Shown: positions 34,896 to 44,421, counted from the stretch's first letter. The stretch: 64,000 nt of DNA from an uncultured Halomicronema sp. (GCA_937899725.1 CALCCA010000074.1:1-64000), one strand, 5' to 3'. Notes: a model not told the origin generated them from the letters alone. A program made the numbers and translations.

Positions 34896-35576
34896 CGTGA
34901 ATAAAAAAGGATTGCCGTGATGAGTTTAGACGGTTTTTTACCCTGACGGCATTAGCCCCCTGATTGGCATCGAGAAAGCATTCTGCCCTAGGGCGATGGC
35001 GGGGCACGGTGATGTCTGCAGGCATCAGTGAAGGACCACGCTGTCTGCTGGTGAGATGATCGAGCCGAATCTACAGAAGGGGCAGGCCCGTAGCATCTAG
35101 AGATCGGCGGCGATCGCCGGCGCTCAATGCTCAACAGATAGATCGGCAAGAAAAAGCTTATCAAAATGTCAACATTCAGCGATCGCGCTTGAAGTCGGCA
35201 CAGGTTTAGCCGCAATCAATGCAGGTTGGCCAGACATCCCTCGCCAGGCATGCCGTTAACTTCGTTGATGAGGCTGTCTGCACTTTGTCAGCGTCCCCTG
35301 AGCGGAGTCGAAGGGACGCTTTTAGCTTTCTCCCTCCGGGAGACGCTTCGCGAACGACTGCGCTCAGCTAGCGGTATGTGTGAGACAGTTACTGCACTTT
35401 GATGCCAGCAACTTCTATTTTTTGTGCAAGGAAGTTGGCAGATAACCCACCAGCAAAGACTTTTGATGCCAATAAACTGACATTAACAGGATAGTTAAGC
35501 GAACAAAAAATGCCATTTCGCTTTGCGTGTATCTTCTATTTTCTAACCACTAGTCTCAAGATTATAAAGAAAATTC
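34896..35576. other. 681-bp intergenic region with repeat, upstream of the RTX gene
   Basis: No supported gene. It contains the hairpin at 35291-35319, and the last 180 bp become strongly AT-rich ahead of the RTX gene, where its promoter should lie. Confidence 0.5.
35291..35323 (+). repeat. GCGTCCC-GGGACGC hairpin with CTGAGCGGAGTCGAAG core
   Basis: A 7-bp perfect inverted repeat encloses the core CCTGAGCGGAGTCGAAGG, a short motif repeated in intergenic DNA of many bacteria, and is followed by TTTT. It could terminate plus-strand transcription, but no plus-strand gene ends nearby. A related motif, CTTCGACAAGCTCAG, occurs near 37120. Confidence 0.55.
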
Positions 35577-36812
35577 ATGACTGACTTAAGTTCGACAAAC
35601 AGCGCGATCGTGCCTCCTGTTTTAGTTGAAAATCAATCAAACAATTTCACGTTGCCCGTTGACGGTTTAGAAGATCAGACTCTGATGTCTAACCAGTCAT
35701 TTGACAACGCCACTGAGGTATCAACGGAAGTCGTTTATGAGCCTATTGTGCCCAACTCTTTATCCGATGAGGAGTCGTCTGACCGCTCTGAAACTACTCC
35801 CTTGAGTGAAACATTAAAAGGAAACAGCCCCTGGCCTGACGATTCTAAGATAGAAATTGATAGGGAATTTGAAACTCTTGAAAAATCAACAAATGAGAGA
35901 ACAAGCTCCTTTGATGAAGCGGCTATTGAGATTCCGTTTCTTTTTGTCAACTATGTTTATGGCACAGCCGGTTTTGATAACCCTTTTGATAATCCTGATT
36001 TTGAAGGAACTCACTTCATTGACTACATGTATGGATATGGTGGCAATGACCTTCTTGTGGCGGGTGATCAGAATGACAAACTGTATGGCGGCGACGGCAA
36101 TGATTGGCTAGCCGGTGGCAACAATAGCGACTATTTAGAAGGCGGGTTAGGGCATGACATTTTGTATGGAGACGCCGGTGGGGCCTTCGATGGCAATGAT
36201 ACGATTCTGGGCGGACTAGGAAAAGATGAAATCTACGGGCAAGGGGGCCATGACATCCTGGCTGGAGAAGGCGGTAATGACTATATGGCGGGCGGTTCTG
36301 GTAATGACCTGATTGAGGGTGGCAATGGGCTCGATCGGCTCTTTGGTAATTCTGGCCATGATCAACTCTTGGGCGGAGCCAGCAGTGATGAATTGGATGG
36401 GGGAGCAGGGAATGACACTCTGATGGGCGGATTCGGCAACGATATCATTAATGGCTATGGTGATAATGCGCCGTCTTTTTCCTACCAAATTGATGTCTTA
36501 ACTGGCGATGAGGCGAACTCGTTGCCTGAGCAGAAAAACTTAGGCGATGGTGCCGATACTTTCGTTTTGGGAGATCAAAGTAACGTCTATTACACTGCTC
36601 CCGGTAGTTATGCCAAAATCACTGACTTTAACCGTATGGAGGGTGATGAAATTCAGGTGCATGGAGTCATCAGTGACTATTCCCTATCACTCGGTGCTAA
36701 CTGGGGAGGCGTCGGCTCTCAAAATGTGCTCATTTGGCATCAGAGTGACCTGATTGGGGTGGTTTTGAATACTCCTGATATTAAGTTGCAGTGGGATTTC
36801 ACATTTGTCTGA
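35577..36812 (+). CDS. RTX-type calcium-binding protein
   Basis: This 411-residue protein has a Ser/Thr/Asp/Glu-rich N-terminal third without signal peptide. Residues about 150-300 are a tandem array of nonapeptides of the GGxGxDxLx type (GGDGNDWLA, GGSGNDLIE, GGAGNDTLM), which form a calcium-binding beta-roll. A C-terminal domain (ADTFVLGDQ, YAKITDFNRMEGDEIQV) resembles the secretion-associated end of type I-exported RTX proteins. No transporter is adjacent. Base composition is clearly more AT-rich than its neighbours, suggesting transfer or a divergent origin. Likely surface or extracellular. Confidence 0.9.
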   Translation: MTDLSSTNSAIVPPVLVENQSNNFTLPVDGLEDQTLMSNQSFDNATEVSTEVVYEPIVPNSLSDEESSDRSETTPLSETLKGNSPWPDDSKIEIDREFETLEKSTNERTSSFDEAAIEIPFLFVNYVYGTAGFDNPFDNPDFEGTHFIDYMYGYGGNDLLVAGDQNDKLYGGDGNDWLAGGNNSDYLEGGLGHDILYGDAGGAFDGNDTILGGLGKDEIYGQGGHDILAGEGGNDYMAGGSGNDLIEGGNGLDRLFGNSGHDQLLGGASSDELDGGAGNDTLMGGFGNDIINGYGDNAPSFSYQIDVLTGDEANSLPEQKNLGDGADTFVLGDQSNVYYTAPGSYAKITDFNRMEGDEIQVHGVISDYSLSLGANWGGVGSQNVLIWHQSDLIGVVLNTPDIKLQWDFTFV

Positions 36813-36815
36813 AGT

Positions 36816-36930
36816 GACCAATGCTCCACGGCGAAAGTAAGATAACCCTCCCGGTTTCTCTGGACCCCTTGCCCCCACAGCTCCCTAAGCATCGGCAAGT
36901 GGTTGGGGAAATCACGCCGCAGTCTACTAG
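36816..36930 (+). repeat. Dispersed repeat family 2, copy 1
   Basis: Begins GACCAATG 3 bp after the RTX stop and ends AGTCTACTAG. Shared blocks with the other copies are CTCCACGGC, GTAAGA, TTCTCTGG, CCCCTTGCCCCCAC, CCCTA, TGGTTGG, GAAATCACGCC and GTCTACTAG. Alignment by eye to the reverse complement of 50552-50660 gives roughly 80% identity. Confidence 0.75.
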
Positions 36931-37149
36931 GTGCAGTCAATTCCAAATCAACCAAGAACTTGATGTATTGACTCGCTGCTTTGAATCGCATCACGATCTG
37001 GCAATCTTCTGAAGACCTGACGTGTTGGCGGTCATCAAGCGAGAACTGACTGTGGCTGCGCGTCCGATGTTGACGGCATTTCTCGCTGCTCTGAGGTCAA
37101 AATTAGGGCTGAGACCTCGCTTCGACAAGCTCAGAACAGACTGCTCACC
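36931..37149. other. Spacer after the family 2 repeat
   Basis: No gene is seen. It includes CTTCGACAAGCTCAG near 37120, a motif common in bacterial intergenic repeats. Confidence 0.35.
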
Positions 37150-37728
37150 CTACGCTTCCCGAGCGTGGAGCGGATGGTCAGACTGGGCGCATCGAGGCGA
37201 TGTCACCAAGCCTAATCTTAGAAGGGCTTTAATCAGTGTGTGGTGATCGCAGGACGTAATCTCCAGAACGTCAAGCACTCGCCGAAGATTTGCTGAGGCC
37301 CCACTGACGAGAGTGTTTTTGCAGATTCTGGGCAGCAAATCAGCCGCCCCCTGGGTCAATGCCCACTGCCTTTCCGCATTGACAATATGAGGCTGAACGC
37401 CGTTGACCAATAAAATTTTGGTAGCCAAGTGATGCTTCTGTTGCCAACGACAGAGCTGTAGGGGTTGCAGGTGATGGAGGCGAGTATCGATAACAATCAA
37501 ATCTGGCAGGGCCCGCTTGTGATGCAGTGCCTTGAGCGCCTTGGGCAGAGAGACATCAGGCGATTCCCAAAGTACGGAAAGATTTTGCGATCGCAAAATA
37601 GCGGACCAGATTTGCCCCTGTAAGCCATTCGGAAAAACCATCACAACGAATTTTTCCACGCGATTTTCGCTTAGATAACCGTTGCTATCCGCTATTCGAT
37701 CAATTGTGCTGTGCTCCCATCTGCCCAT
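37150..37728 (-). CDS. Degenerate response-regulator receiver-like protein
   Basis: This 192-residue (or about 163 from an internal ATG at 37641) protein keeps the central receiver strand LPDLIVIDTRL and a following ILLVNGVQ, then GAADLLPRI. However, it lacks the N-terminal acidic pair (the strand ends VFPNG) and the conserved Lys (LLPRI), so it is probably not phosphorylated normally. The C-terminal 30 residues (from about LITSCDHH) run into repeat-like DNA and may not be original. Its function is unknown; a protein-interaction role is typical for pseudo-receivers. Confidence 0.6.
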   Translation of the reverse strand: MGRWEHSTIDRIADSNGYLSENRVEKFVVMVFPNGLQGQIWSAILRSQNLSVLWESPDVSLPKALKALHHKRALPDLIVIDTRLHHLQPLQLCRWQQKHHLATKILLVNGVQPHIVNAERQWALTQGAADLLPRICKNTLVSGASANLRRVLDVLEITSCDHHTLIKALLRLGLVTSPRCAQSDHPLHAREA

Positions 37729-38534
37729 TTTCTACATGCGTCCTCCAAACGATATTTATTAAAAAACTGTATTAAATGACAGTGCCTACTTTTTTGATGT
37801 GCTTATTGTGATTTCTAAAGCATTAATTTGAGTTGATCAACCTCATAGTGCTGAATCTCACACTTTTAGGCTGAATGCTCATTTATCAAGAAAATCTTAA
37901 GGGACTTTCAATCCGCAGCGCGATCGGAGCTTGAGTCCTCTCAACGATGGCTAAAACCATGATGGCCAGGTCAATACTCTGTTAAATCTGCTTTGAGGGA
38001 CGATTCCTCTCCAGCAACCTCAGGGTGAAATCTATTATCAATCTAGCGTCGGGCGGCGAAGGGGGCGACACGAGGCCATTGTCAAGCTTAATCCTATTGA
38101 TTTAGCCGTCAGGGGAGCGTGCAAGAACTGATTAGGGCACGAGGCCGGGCAGCGGTTTTTACACTGACGATCTACGAATGAGTCGAGCTTGCTGTATCAA
38201 TTTTACCCAGAAAACAAAGAGACACGCAGATGCTAAACAAAGCTAACGTCTCTCAAGATGAAGACGGTATGAAAACGTCCCGGTCAGCATGTCGCGAGGG
38301 TGGGGTGATGAGACCGCTGACATCCCTGGCGTCAGTTGTGGGTAATCGCGCGAGGATAGCTTGTGACTTTAGGGTTTCTTAGGCCAAAGTGAGGAGAACG
38401 ATCGCCTGTCGTGACCATCGGCGGGGTCCCGGCAATCTATATGAATTGAGAAAACTGTCCCTGAACCCACGACAAATTCGCCCAGGGGAGGAACGGCTGC
38501 CCCTGGGCGAGAAGTTGATTCGCAGCGGCGATCG
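37729..38534. other. 806-bp intergenic region, AT-rich in its left half
   Basis: No supported gene on either strand. The left 200 bp are AT-rich and could hold the promoter of the receiver-like gene. Near the right end lies the hairpin following rpiA. Nothing else is recognised. Confidence 0.5.
38479..38509 (-). terminator. Strong hairpin downstream of rpiA
   Basis: CGCCCAGGGG (38479-38488) and CCCCTGGGCG (38500-38509) are a perfect 10-bp GC-rich inverted repeat with an 11-nt loop, starting 25 bp after the rpiA stop. On the minus strand it is followed by AATTTG rather than a full T-run, so termination is likely but not certain. Confidence 0.6.
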
Positions 38535-39242
38535 CTATAGGCTGCGCACTGAGGCCTGGCCGTCTTTAACTTCGCCGACTAAGACTTCCGTCGCGACGCC
38601 AACAAACAAGCCGTTTTCGAGCACGCCGGGAATGTTGTTGAGGGCCTTTTCCAGTTCGGCGGGGTCGGTGATGGCCTCAAATTTGGCATCTAGCACCATG
38701 TTGCCCTGGTCGGTAATCACCGGGCCGTCTTTGTTGATGCCCATGCGCAGATCGACCTTAGCGCCATAGCCGGCCAAGGCGCGAGTCACGGGGGCCACTG
38801 CCATGGGCAGCACCTCAACCGGTAGCGCAAAGGTTGAGCCCAACTTATCCACCAGCTTGGAGCTATCTACCACCACAATGAACTTTTCGGCCAGGCCATC
38901 GACGATTTTTTCGCGGGTGTGGGCGGCACCGCCTCCCTTGATCAGGTTGAACTGGGCATCGACCTCATCGGCACCGTCGATCGCCACATCGATGTAATCA
39001 ACTTCATCCAGCGTGGTCAGAGGGATGCCGTGCTGCTTGGCCAGCACCGATGCCTGAAAGGAAGTGGGCACGCCCTTGATATCCGTCAGTTCACCGCTGG
39101 CCAGCCGTTCACCAATAAATTGAATCGCAAAGGCGGTTGTCGAGCCGGTACCTAAGCCAACGACGGTGCCCGACTTGACCTGTGCTGCGGCGGCCCGTCC
39201 GACTTCTTGCTTCATCAGCTTGACCGGATCCATCTCTGCCAT
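38535..39242 (-). CDS. rpiA: Ribose-5-phosphate isomerase A
   Basis: RpiA interconverts ribulose-5-phosphate and ribose-5-phosphate in the Calvin and pentose phosphate cycles. From the ATG at 39242 (GGGAGAAAGC upstream) it has 235 residues. Conserved motifs are [14 protein letters not shown] (phosphate binding), [11 protein letters not shown] with the catalytic Asp, [15 protein letters not shown] with the Lys/Glu, and VVVDSSKLV. It is a single gene, essential for carbon fixation in a phototroph. Confidence 0.96.
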   Translation of the reverse strand: MAEMDPVKLMKQEVGRAAAAQVKSGTVVGLGTGSTTAFAIQFIGERLASGELTDIKGVPTSFQASVLAKQHGIPLTTLDEVDYIDVAIDGADEVDAQFNLIKGGGAAHTREKIVDGLAEKFIVVVDSSKLVDKLGSTFALPVEVLPMAVAPVTRALAGYGAKVDLRMGINKDGPVITDQGNMVLDAKFEAITDPAELEKALNNIPGVLENGLFVGVATEVLVGEVKDGQASVRSL

Positions 39243-39437
39243 GATGCTTTCTCCCAACTATGAGGCTGTCGGTAACAGCATCGCGCAAAGTGGCTCTCGT
39301 TTCTAGGGTCTGCCATCGTTTAGGCCATCGATGACTGGCCGCACTCTGCTTCCCGGCCGGCGCTGGTGGCATGGGGAAGGGCACGTTCATGCTGAGCGAA
39401 GGTTGTTGCCGTTGATGATGCCGCTCTCTAAACTACT

Positions 39438-39830
39438 TCACGTCTCAACGCTTTGAGTTTGCAAAATGCCATAGCCATCGGCGGTTTCGCCGACGATCAC
39501 GACATCAATGGTGACGGTGCCGACGCGAAAAACGCGCACGCGATCGCACTCACCCTGCAGGTAATCGAATAGCGTCTGGTGCTGCTGGTGAAGCGTCTGG
39601 CCCTCAGAGCCATAGGCTCGACAGCGCCGCTGCACCTGCGCCATCAACTCAGCCAGGGAGCTTGCCGTTACGGAAACGTCTTCGGCGCGGCGCAAGACTT
39701 GACGAATTTCGGCGGCATCGCCTGTGGTCAAAGTCCAGGTGGGCACTGTCCACGGGGCTTCGGTTTCGCTAGGGAGCCACAGCCCGGCAGTGAGCTGCTT
39801 GAGCTGAGCGGTGAGTTGACGATTCGTCAT
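39438..39830 (-). CDS. Nuclease A inhibitor (NuiA)-like protein
   Basis: This 130-residue cytoplasmic protein resembles NuiA of Anabaena. The N-terminal QLKQLTAGLWLPSETEAPW corresponds to the LLFMSESEYP region, and the C-terminus VFRVGTVTIDVVIVGET...SVET matches VYRLGEVELDVYVIGET...VVET as I recall it. NuiA binds and blocks the sugar-non-specific nuclease NucA, protecting the cell from its own enzyme. No nucA is in the window. The acidic residues needed to meet the nuclease active site cannot be confirmed by eye, so other NuiA-family roles remain possible. Confidence 0.75.
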   Translation of the reverse strand: MTNRQLTAQLKQLTAGLWLPSETEAPWTVPTWTLTTGDAAEIRQVLRRAEDVSVTASSLAELMAQVQRRCRAYGSEGQTLHQQHQTLFDYLQGECDRVRVFRVGTVTIDVVIVGETADGYGILQTQSVET

Positions 39831-40266
39831 CTGGCCTATCGTTCCCCAACTGGACTGAACTGAGATTTCCCAAAAGAAAAATCAATTCCACGGTAGCGCT
39901 AATCCCACCGGCGTATCTTGGTGGCGTCCACAGCTCATCCCGACGGGGGGATCGGTTTGGGGGAAATGATTCGTAACTGCAGGGGAGGGGGAGCCAGGAG
40001 GATTGATCGGACTGTTTGAGAGAAGGCGATCGAGCTGCTTATTTGACCAATGCCCTACTACTCCATGGCAGAAGTAATATCAATTCTTAGTGATCGGACT
40101 CCCGGCAATCTTGGAAACGCAGGGGGGTCAGGGGCGAGGGAGTTAGCTCTACAGCCTTGTTTCAGAGAATCGGTATAAAACGATCCCGCCAGTTTTTCTG
40201 CCTCCCTTGCCCCCGGCTGCCAAGCCAGTGGCAATCGTCCTATGTCTGTATGAGTGCCGCAGTCTA
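39831..40266. other. Intergenic region between moaA and the nuclease inhibitor gene
   Basis: About 436 bp without a gene. More than half is the decayed family 2 repeat at 40045-40270. A promoter for the NuiA-like gene is expected at its left edge. Confidence 0.5.
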
Positions 40267-40270
40267 CTAG
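40045..40270 (+). repeat. Dispersed repeat family 2, copy 3 (interrupted or expanded)
   Basis: Shares the start GACCAATG, CTCCATGGCAGAAGTAA, then after about 110 bp of extra sequence CCGCC-GTTTTTCTG-CCTCCCTTGCCCCC, and the end CCGCAGTCTACTAG. The terminal CTA contains the minus-strand stop codon of moaA (40267-40269). Confidence 0.6.
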
Positions 40271-41253
40271 CCGCCGATTTGTGACATCGTGCGGCTATAA
40301 GCGCCCGTCGTGCCGGAATCGCGCATTTTGAAGTTGATCTCGGGTTTCGCGTCCACCAGCGTTATTACTCGATCACGCATTTCCTCTAAGGGCGTACCTT
40401 GGCGCAGCCGCTCGCGCAGATTAATCTGCCCGGTTTCGTTCAGCAGGCAGGGACGCAGCCAGCCATCCGCCGATAGCCGCATGCGGTTGCAGCGATCACA
40501 AAAGCACTCCGACATTTGGCTGATAAAGCCCACTGTGCCCAGCGCACCGGGAATCTGAAACACGTCTGCCGGGCCGTTGCCGCGCACGTTGCCTGTCGTC
40601 AGCCCCCAGCGATCGCGAATCCGCTGACGCAGTTCCTCAGAAGCGATCCAGCCACTGTGTTCAAACAGATCGCCGTTACCGATCGGCATAAATTCAATAA
40701 AGCGGACATGCCACTCGCGATCGCGGCTGAGGGCCGCCAAGTCCAAGATTTCGCCATCGTTAACACCGGGAATCACCACCACATTGAGCTTTAGCGGTGC
40801 AAAGCCGATTTGATGTGCGACCTGAATGCCCTCCCAAACGTCGTGCCAGCGCGACCGCCCGCGACCGCCCACAATCGCTTGAAACGTCTCGGGATCGAGG
40901 GAATCAAGACTAATGTTGAGTCGTCGCAGACCCGCCTGCCACAGCGCTTCCGCCTTCTTGGCCAGCAAAAAGGCATTGGTGGTCATCGACAAATCTTGGG
41001 TTTGGGGTAAGTGGGCGATATCGGCCACGATTTCCACCACGTCGGGTCGTAGCAGTGGTTCACCGCCAGTCAGGCGAAAGCGGGTAAACCCAGCGGGCAC
41101 GAACACCCCAGTCAGTAGCGATCGCAGCTCGGCGCGGGTGAGCCAGTCTTGCTGCAGGGCGTAGGTGAGGTCAGCCCCCTCAGGCATGCAGTACTGACAC
41201 TGAAAATTGCAGCGATCGATCAAACTGATGCGGAGATAGTCGATGGCGTTCAT
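40267..41253 (-). CDS. moaA: GTP 3',8-cyclase (MoaA), molybdenum cofactor synthesis
   Basis: MoaA is a radical SAM enzyme that starts molybdopterin synthesis from GTP. From the ATG at 41253 it has 328 residues. The N-terminal 4Fe-4S cluster motif is C15-x3-C19-x2-C22 (CNFQCQYC). [10 protein letters not shown] is the SAM-binding motif, and the second cluster Cys set lies in [21 protein letters not shown]. The protein ends in the functionally important Gly-Gly (SQIGG), immediately followed by a stop codon that lies within a family 2 repeat. The longer frame to 41325 adds unrelated residues. Divergent from cbiD. Confidence 0.96.
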   Translation of the reverse strand: MNAIDYLRISLIDRCNFQCQYCMPEGADLTYALQQDWLTRAELRSLLTGVFVPAGFTRFRLTGGEPLLRPDVVEIVADIAHLPQTQDLSMTTNAFLLAKKAEALWQAGLRRLNISLDSLDPETFQAIVGGRGRSRWHDVWEGIQVAHQIGFAPLKLNVVVIPGVNDGEILDLAALSRDREWHVRFIEFMPIGNGDLFEHSGWIASEELRQRIRDRWGLTTGNVRGNGPADVFQIPGALGTVGFISQMSECFCDRCNRMRLSADGWLRPCLLNETGQINLRERLRQGTPLEEMRDRVITLVDAKPEINFKMRDSGTTGAYSRTMSQIGG

Positions 41254-41283
41254 AACAACAGCAAACCCTACTGGCGAATACAC

Positions 41284-41324
41284 TGGGCAAACATCGCGCC
41301 TCATGACGCCGCGATGTTTGCCCA
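41284..41324. promoter_or_regulatory. 15-bp-arm perfect palindrome between moaA and cbiD
   Basis: TGGGCAAACATCGCG (41284-41298) and CGCGATGTTTGCCCA (41310-41324) are exact reverse complements with an 11-nt spacer. The element lies almost midway between the moaA start (41253) and cbiD start (41355), about 30 bp from each. It could be a shared operator or form a hairpin in one or both leader RNAs. No T-run follows on either strand. Confidence 0.7.
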
Positions 41325-41354
41325 CAACTTTAACAACATTTTAATTGCCAAAGT

Positions 41355-42497
41355 ATGCCGTCTGAGACAAAAGCCTCCCAACCGAGAGCGGGCTATACGT
41401 TGCCAGTATTTGCCTGTGCCAGCGCGATCGCGGCGCTGCGAATGCTGGTGGATACGACCCAGGCCGCCAAATCCGTCACCGTTGATTTGGTGAATCCCGC
41501 TCGGTCAGCCGAGATTGCGATTGAGCAGGTCGCGCCGCTGCCCGATGGCTCGGTGCTGGGGATCAGCCGCAGCGACCCTGGCGATAATTTGGACATTACG
41601 CGCCATACGCCCGTTTGGGCGATTGTGGCTTGGGGCGACGTGCAGCAAACAGAGCGCCTGCAGATTGACGGCGGTGCGGGTTTGGGCCGGCAGGTCAATG
41701 CCGATCAGCAACCGGCGATCTATGCCTACGCCCAGACGGTGTTGCAAGCGAATCTGCTGCCGCTGCTGCCGGCGGGGCGATCGCTGCGGGTGACGATTGT
41801 GTTGCCCGAGGGGCGATCGCTGGCCTTGCGCACCTCTAACGCGGCCTTTGGTGTCGTGGATGGCCTGTCGCTGTTGGGTACCTCGGGCATTGCCGAGCCG
41901 CTGAGTGCGCCGGGACAGCTGGCCGCATTTCGGCAAGCAGTGCGGGAGCGGGCGACGCAGTTCACCACACTGGTCTTTTGTGTCGGCGAAAACGGGTTAG
42001 ACAAGGCCCTGTCGCTCGGCATTCGGCCCGAGCAGCGGCTCAAAACCGGCAACTGGATTGGGCCGCTGCTGGTGGAAGCCGCTCTGAGTGGCGTACAAGA
42101 AATTCTGCTGCTGGGCTACCACGGCAAGCTGATCAAGCTGGCGGGCGGCATTTTTCATACTCATCACTATGTGGCGGATGGCCGACAAGAAATTTTGACC
42201 GCGATCGCGGCGGCTCAAGGCTTACCCACTGCCCATGTGCAGCACCTGCTGCAGGCCCAGACGGTGGAAGCGGGCCTCACCTATCTGCGGCAGCTCGACG
42301 CGGCAGAGCAGAGTCACTGGGTGCAGCAAACCTACCAAACGCTGGTGCAGCGAATCGATGAGCGATCGACGGCCTACCTGCGCGCTAATGCCGATCGCGC
42401 GGTAGTCGTTGGCGCGGCGGTGTTTGACCGTTCGCGAGAGATTGTCGCCATCAGCGATCGCGGCCAGTCACTCTTGCAAACTCTTTTGGTAAGCTAG
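41355..42497 (+). CDS. cbiD: Cobalt-precorrin-5B C1-methyltransferase (CbiD)
   Basis: CbiD methylates C1 of cobalt-precorrin-5B in anaerobic-type cobalamin synthesis. The 380-residue protein shows the family start GYTLPVFACASAIAA and Gly/Asp-rich SRSDPGDNLDITRH. LSAPGQLAAFRQAV and LLLGYHGKLIKLAGGIFHTHHYVADGR follow further on. Cyanobacteria use cobalamin or pseudocobalamin, so the pathway is expected; the other cbi/cob genes are elsewhere. It is divergent from moaA with a palindrome between them. Confidence 0.94.
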   Translation: MPSETKASQPRAGYTLPVFACASAIAALRMLVDTTQAAKSVTVDLVNPARSAEIAIEQVAPLPDGSVLGISRSDPGDNLDITRHTPVWAIVAWGDVQQTERLQIDGGAGLGRQVNADQQPAIYAYAQTVLQANLLPLLPAGRSLRVTIVLPEGRSLALRTSNAAFGVVDGLSLLGTSGIAEPLSAPGQLAAFRQAVRERATQFTTLVFCVGENGLDKALSLGIRPEQRLKTGNWIGPLLVEAALSGVQEILLLGYHGKLIKLAGGIFHTHHYVADGRQEILTAIAAAQGLPTAHVQHLLQAQTVEAGLTYLRQLDAAEQSHWVQQTYQTLVQRIDERSTAYLRANADRAVVVGAAVFDRSREIVAISDRGQSLLQTLLVS

Positions 42498-42702
42498 GAG
42501 GAATATTTTTTTCGATGCTCACCCTAGCCTCTCATCCTCGCCGGTATGAACGGGTAGATTGAGAGCTTATTGCCCATCAGTTTTTAAATCGTTTTGATTA
42601 TTCGTCCGGATTAATGACACCTGACAGCCCCGTTCCTGAGGTTGTTGCTAGCGCTAACGAGCCCTCCTTTCAAGTTCTTCACTTATTCACAGGATTTCTG
42701 CC

Positions 42703-44316
42703 GTGACTCTGCAAACCCAAACCGCGACAACCTCTGATGAGCCCAGTAGGGCAAGACTCGATCGCCAAATGTTAGTGATCTTAGATTTTGGCTCGCAATA
42801 TTCTGAGCTGATTGCCCGCCGCATTCGCGAAACCGAAGTCTATTCGGAAGTGTTGTCCTATCGCACGACGGCGGAGCAGTTGCGACAGCTGAATCCTCAG
42901 GGCATCATCCTGTCGGGGGGGCCAAATTCGGTCTACGACGAACGGGCCCCCCATTGCGACCCGGAGATTTGGAATCTGGGCGTGCCGGTCTTGGGCGTGT
43001 GCTACGGCATGCAGCTGATGGTGCAGCAGTTGGGCGGGCAGGTTGAGCGGGCCGAGCGGGCCGAATACGGCAAAGCTTCGTTGAACATTGATGACCCCAC
43101 GGATCTGCTCACCAATGTGGAAGATGGCTCCACGATGTGGATGAGCCACGGCGACTCGGTGACCCAAATGCCCCCTGGCTTTGAGGTGTTAGCTCACACC
43201 AACAACACGCCGAGCGCCGCGATCGCTGACCACACCCGTAAGTATTACGGCGTGCAGTTTCATCCCGAGGTGGTGCATTCGAAAGGGGGACAGGCGCTGA
43301 TTCGCAACTTTGTTTATCACATTTGCGACTGTCAGCCCACGTGGACGACGGAAGCCTTTATCGAAGAAGCGGTGCGTGAAGTTCGCGCCCGCGTTGGCGA
43401 TCGCCGCGTGCTGCTGGCGCTGTCTGGCGGGGTCGATTCTTCGACCCTGGCATTTTTGTTGAATAAGGCCATTGGTGACAAGCTGACCTGCATGTTCATC
43501 GACCAGGGCTTTATGCGCAAGGGTGAGCCCGAGCGCTTAGTGAAACTGTTTGAAGAGCAGTTCCATATCAATGTCAGCTATGTCAATGCCCGCGAGCGCT
43601 TTCTTGAACAGGTGAAAGGCGTCACCGATCCAGAGGTCAAGCGCAAGCGCATTGGCCACGAATTTATTCAGGTATTTGAAGAAGAATCGCGCCGTCTCGG
43701 GCCGTTTGATTACCTGGCCCAAGGCACCCTGTATCCCGACGTGATTGAGTCGGCAGATACGAATGTCGATCCCAAAACGGGCGAACGCGTCGCCGTCAAG
43801 ATCAAAAGCCACCACAACGTTGGCGGCCTGCCGAAGGATCTGCGGTTCAAACTTGTCGAACCGCTGCGCAAGCTATTTAAAGATGAGGTGCGCAAGCTGG
43901 GGCGATCGCTTGGCCTGCCTGAAGAAATCGTTCGCCGTCATCCCTTCCCCGGCCCTGGTCTGGCGATTCGTATCTTGGGCGAAGTCACCGCCGAAAAGCT
44001 CGACATCCTACGCGATGCTGACTACATTGTGCGTCAAGAGATTCGCCATCGCGGCATGTATCACGACTTTTGGCAGGCCTTTGCGGTGCTGTTGCCGGTG
44101 CGCAGTGTTGGCGTTATGGGCGACCAGCGCACCTATGCCTATCCCATCGTGTTGCGCTTTGTCTCCAGTGAAGATGGTATGACTGCTGACTGGTCGCGCA
44201 CCCCCTACGACCTGCTAGAAGCCATTTCTAATCGCATCGTCAATGAAGTCAAAGGCGTCAACCGCGTGGTGTATGACGTGACGTCTAAGCCGCCCGGCAC
44301 GATTGAGTGGGAGTAG
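42703..44316 (+). CDS. guaA: GMP synthase (glutamine-hydrolysing)
   Basis: GuaA aminates XMP to GMP using glutamine and ATP. The 537-residue protein starts at GTG 42703. It has a class I amidotransferase domain with C100 (GVCYGMQ), H187 and E189 (QFHPEV), an ATP-pyrophosphatase domain with P-loop SGGVDSS (241-247), and a C-terminal dimerisation domain ([26 protein letters not shown] at the end). The first 23 residues before [13 protein letters not shown] are an extension common in cyanobacteria. Confidence 0.97.
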   Translation: MTLQTQTATTSDEPSRARLDRQMLVILDFGSQYSELIARRIRETEVYSEVLSYRTTAEQLRQLNPQGIILSGGPNSVYDERAPHCDPEIWNLGVPVLGVCYGMQLMVQQLGGQVERAERAEYGKASLNIDDPTDLLTNVEDGSTMWMSHGDSVTQMPPGFEVLAHTNNTPSAAIADHTRKYYGVQFHPEVVHSKGGQALIRNFVYHICDCQPTWTTEAFIEEAVREVRARVGDRRVLLALSGGVDSSTLAFLLNKAIGDKLTCMFIDQGFMRKGEPERLVKLFEEQFHINVSYVNARERFLEQVKGVTDPEVKRKRIGHEFIQVFEEESRRLGPFDYLAQGTLYPDVIESADTNVDPKTGERVAVKIKSHHNVGGLPKDLRFKLVEPLRKLFKDEVRKLGRSLGLPEEIVRRHPFPGPGLAIRILGEVTAEKLDILRDADYIVRQEIRHRGMYHDFWQAFAVLLPVRSVGVMGDQRTYAYPIVLRFVSSEDGMTADWSRTPYDLLEAISNRIVNEVKGVNRVVYDVTSKPPGTIEWE

Positions 44317-44326
44317 AGAGCGAATG

Positions 44327-44360
44327 CGGAGTGCGGCATGCGGCATGCGGAGTGCGGCAG
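44327..44360. repeat. Short tandem GCGGCAT/GCGGAGT repeat
   Basis: The spacer after guaA holds about five 7-bp units alternating between GCGGAGT and GCGGCAT. It is a simple tandem repeat, probably without coding role and prone to copy-number change. Confidence 0.6.
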
Positions 44361-44421
44361 TTGAAGTTTGAGAGGTGCGATCGCTCATCGTCGAAGCGCT
44401 GATTGGAGGTCTCTCAATCCC

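Noticed and set aside
34988-35215. 75-codon minus-strand frame left of the RTX gene
   Set aside because: Contains a hydrophobic patch but no start signal, no homology I know, and covers repeat-rich DNA.
44327-44360. Possible CRISPR-like array after guaA
   Set aside because: Units are only 7 bp with no spacers; it is a simple tandem repeat.
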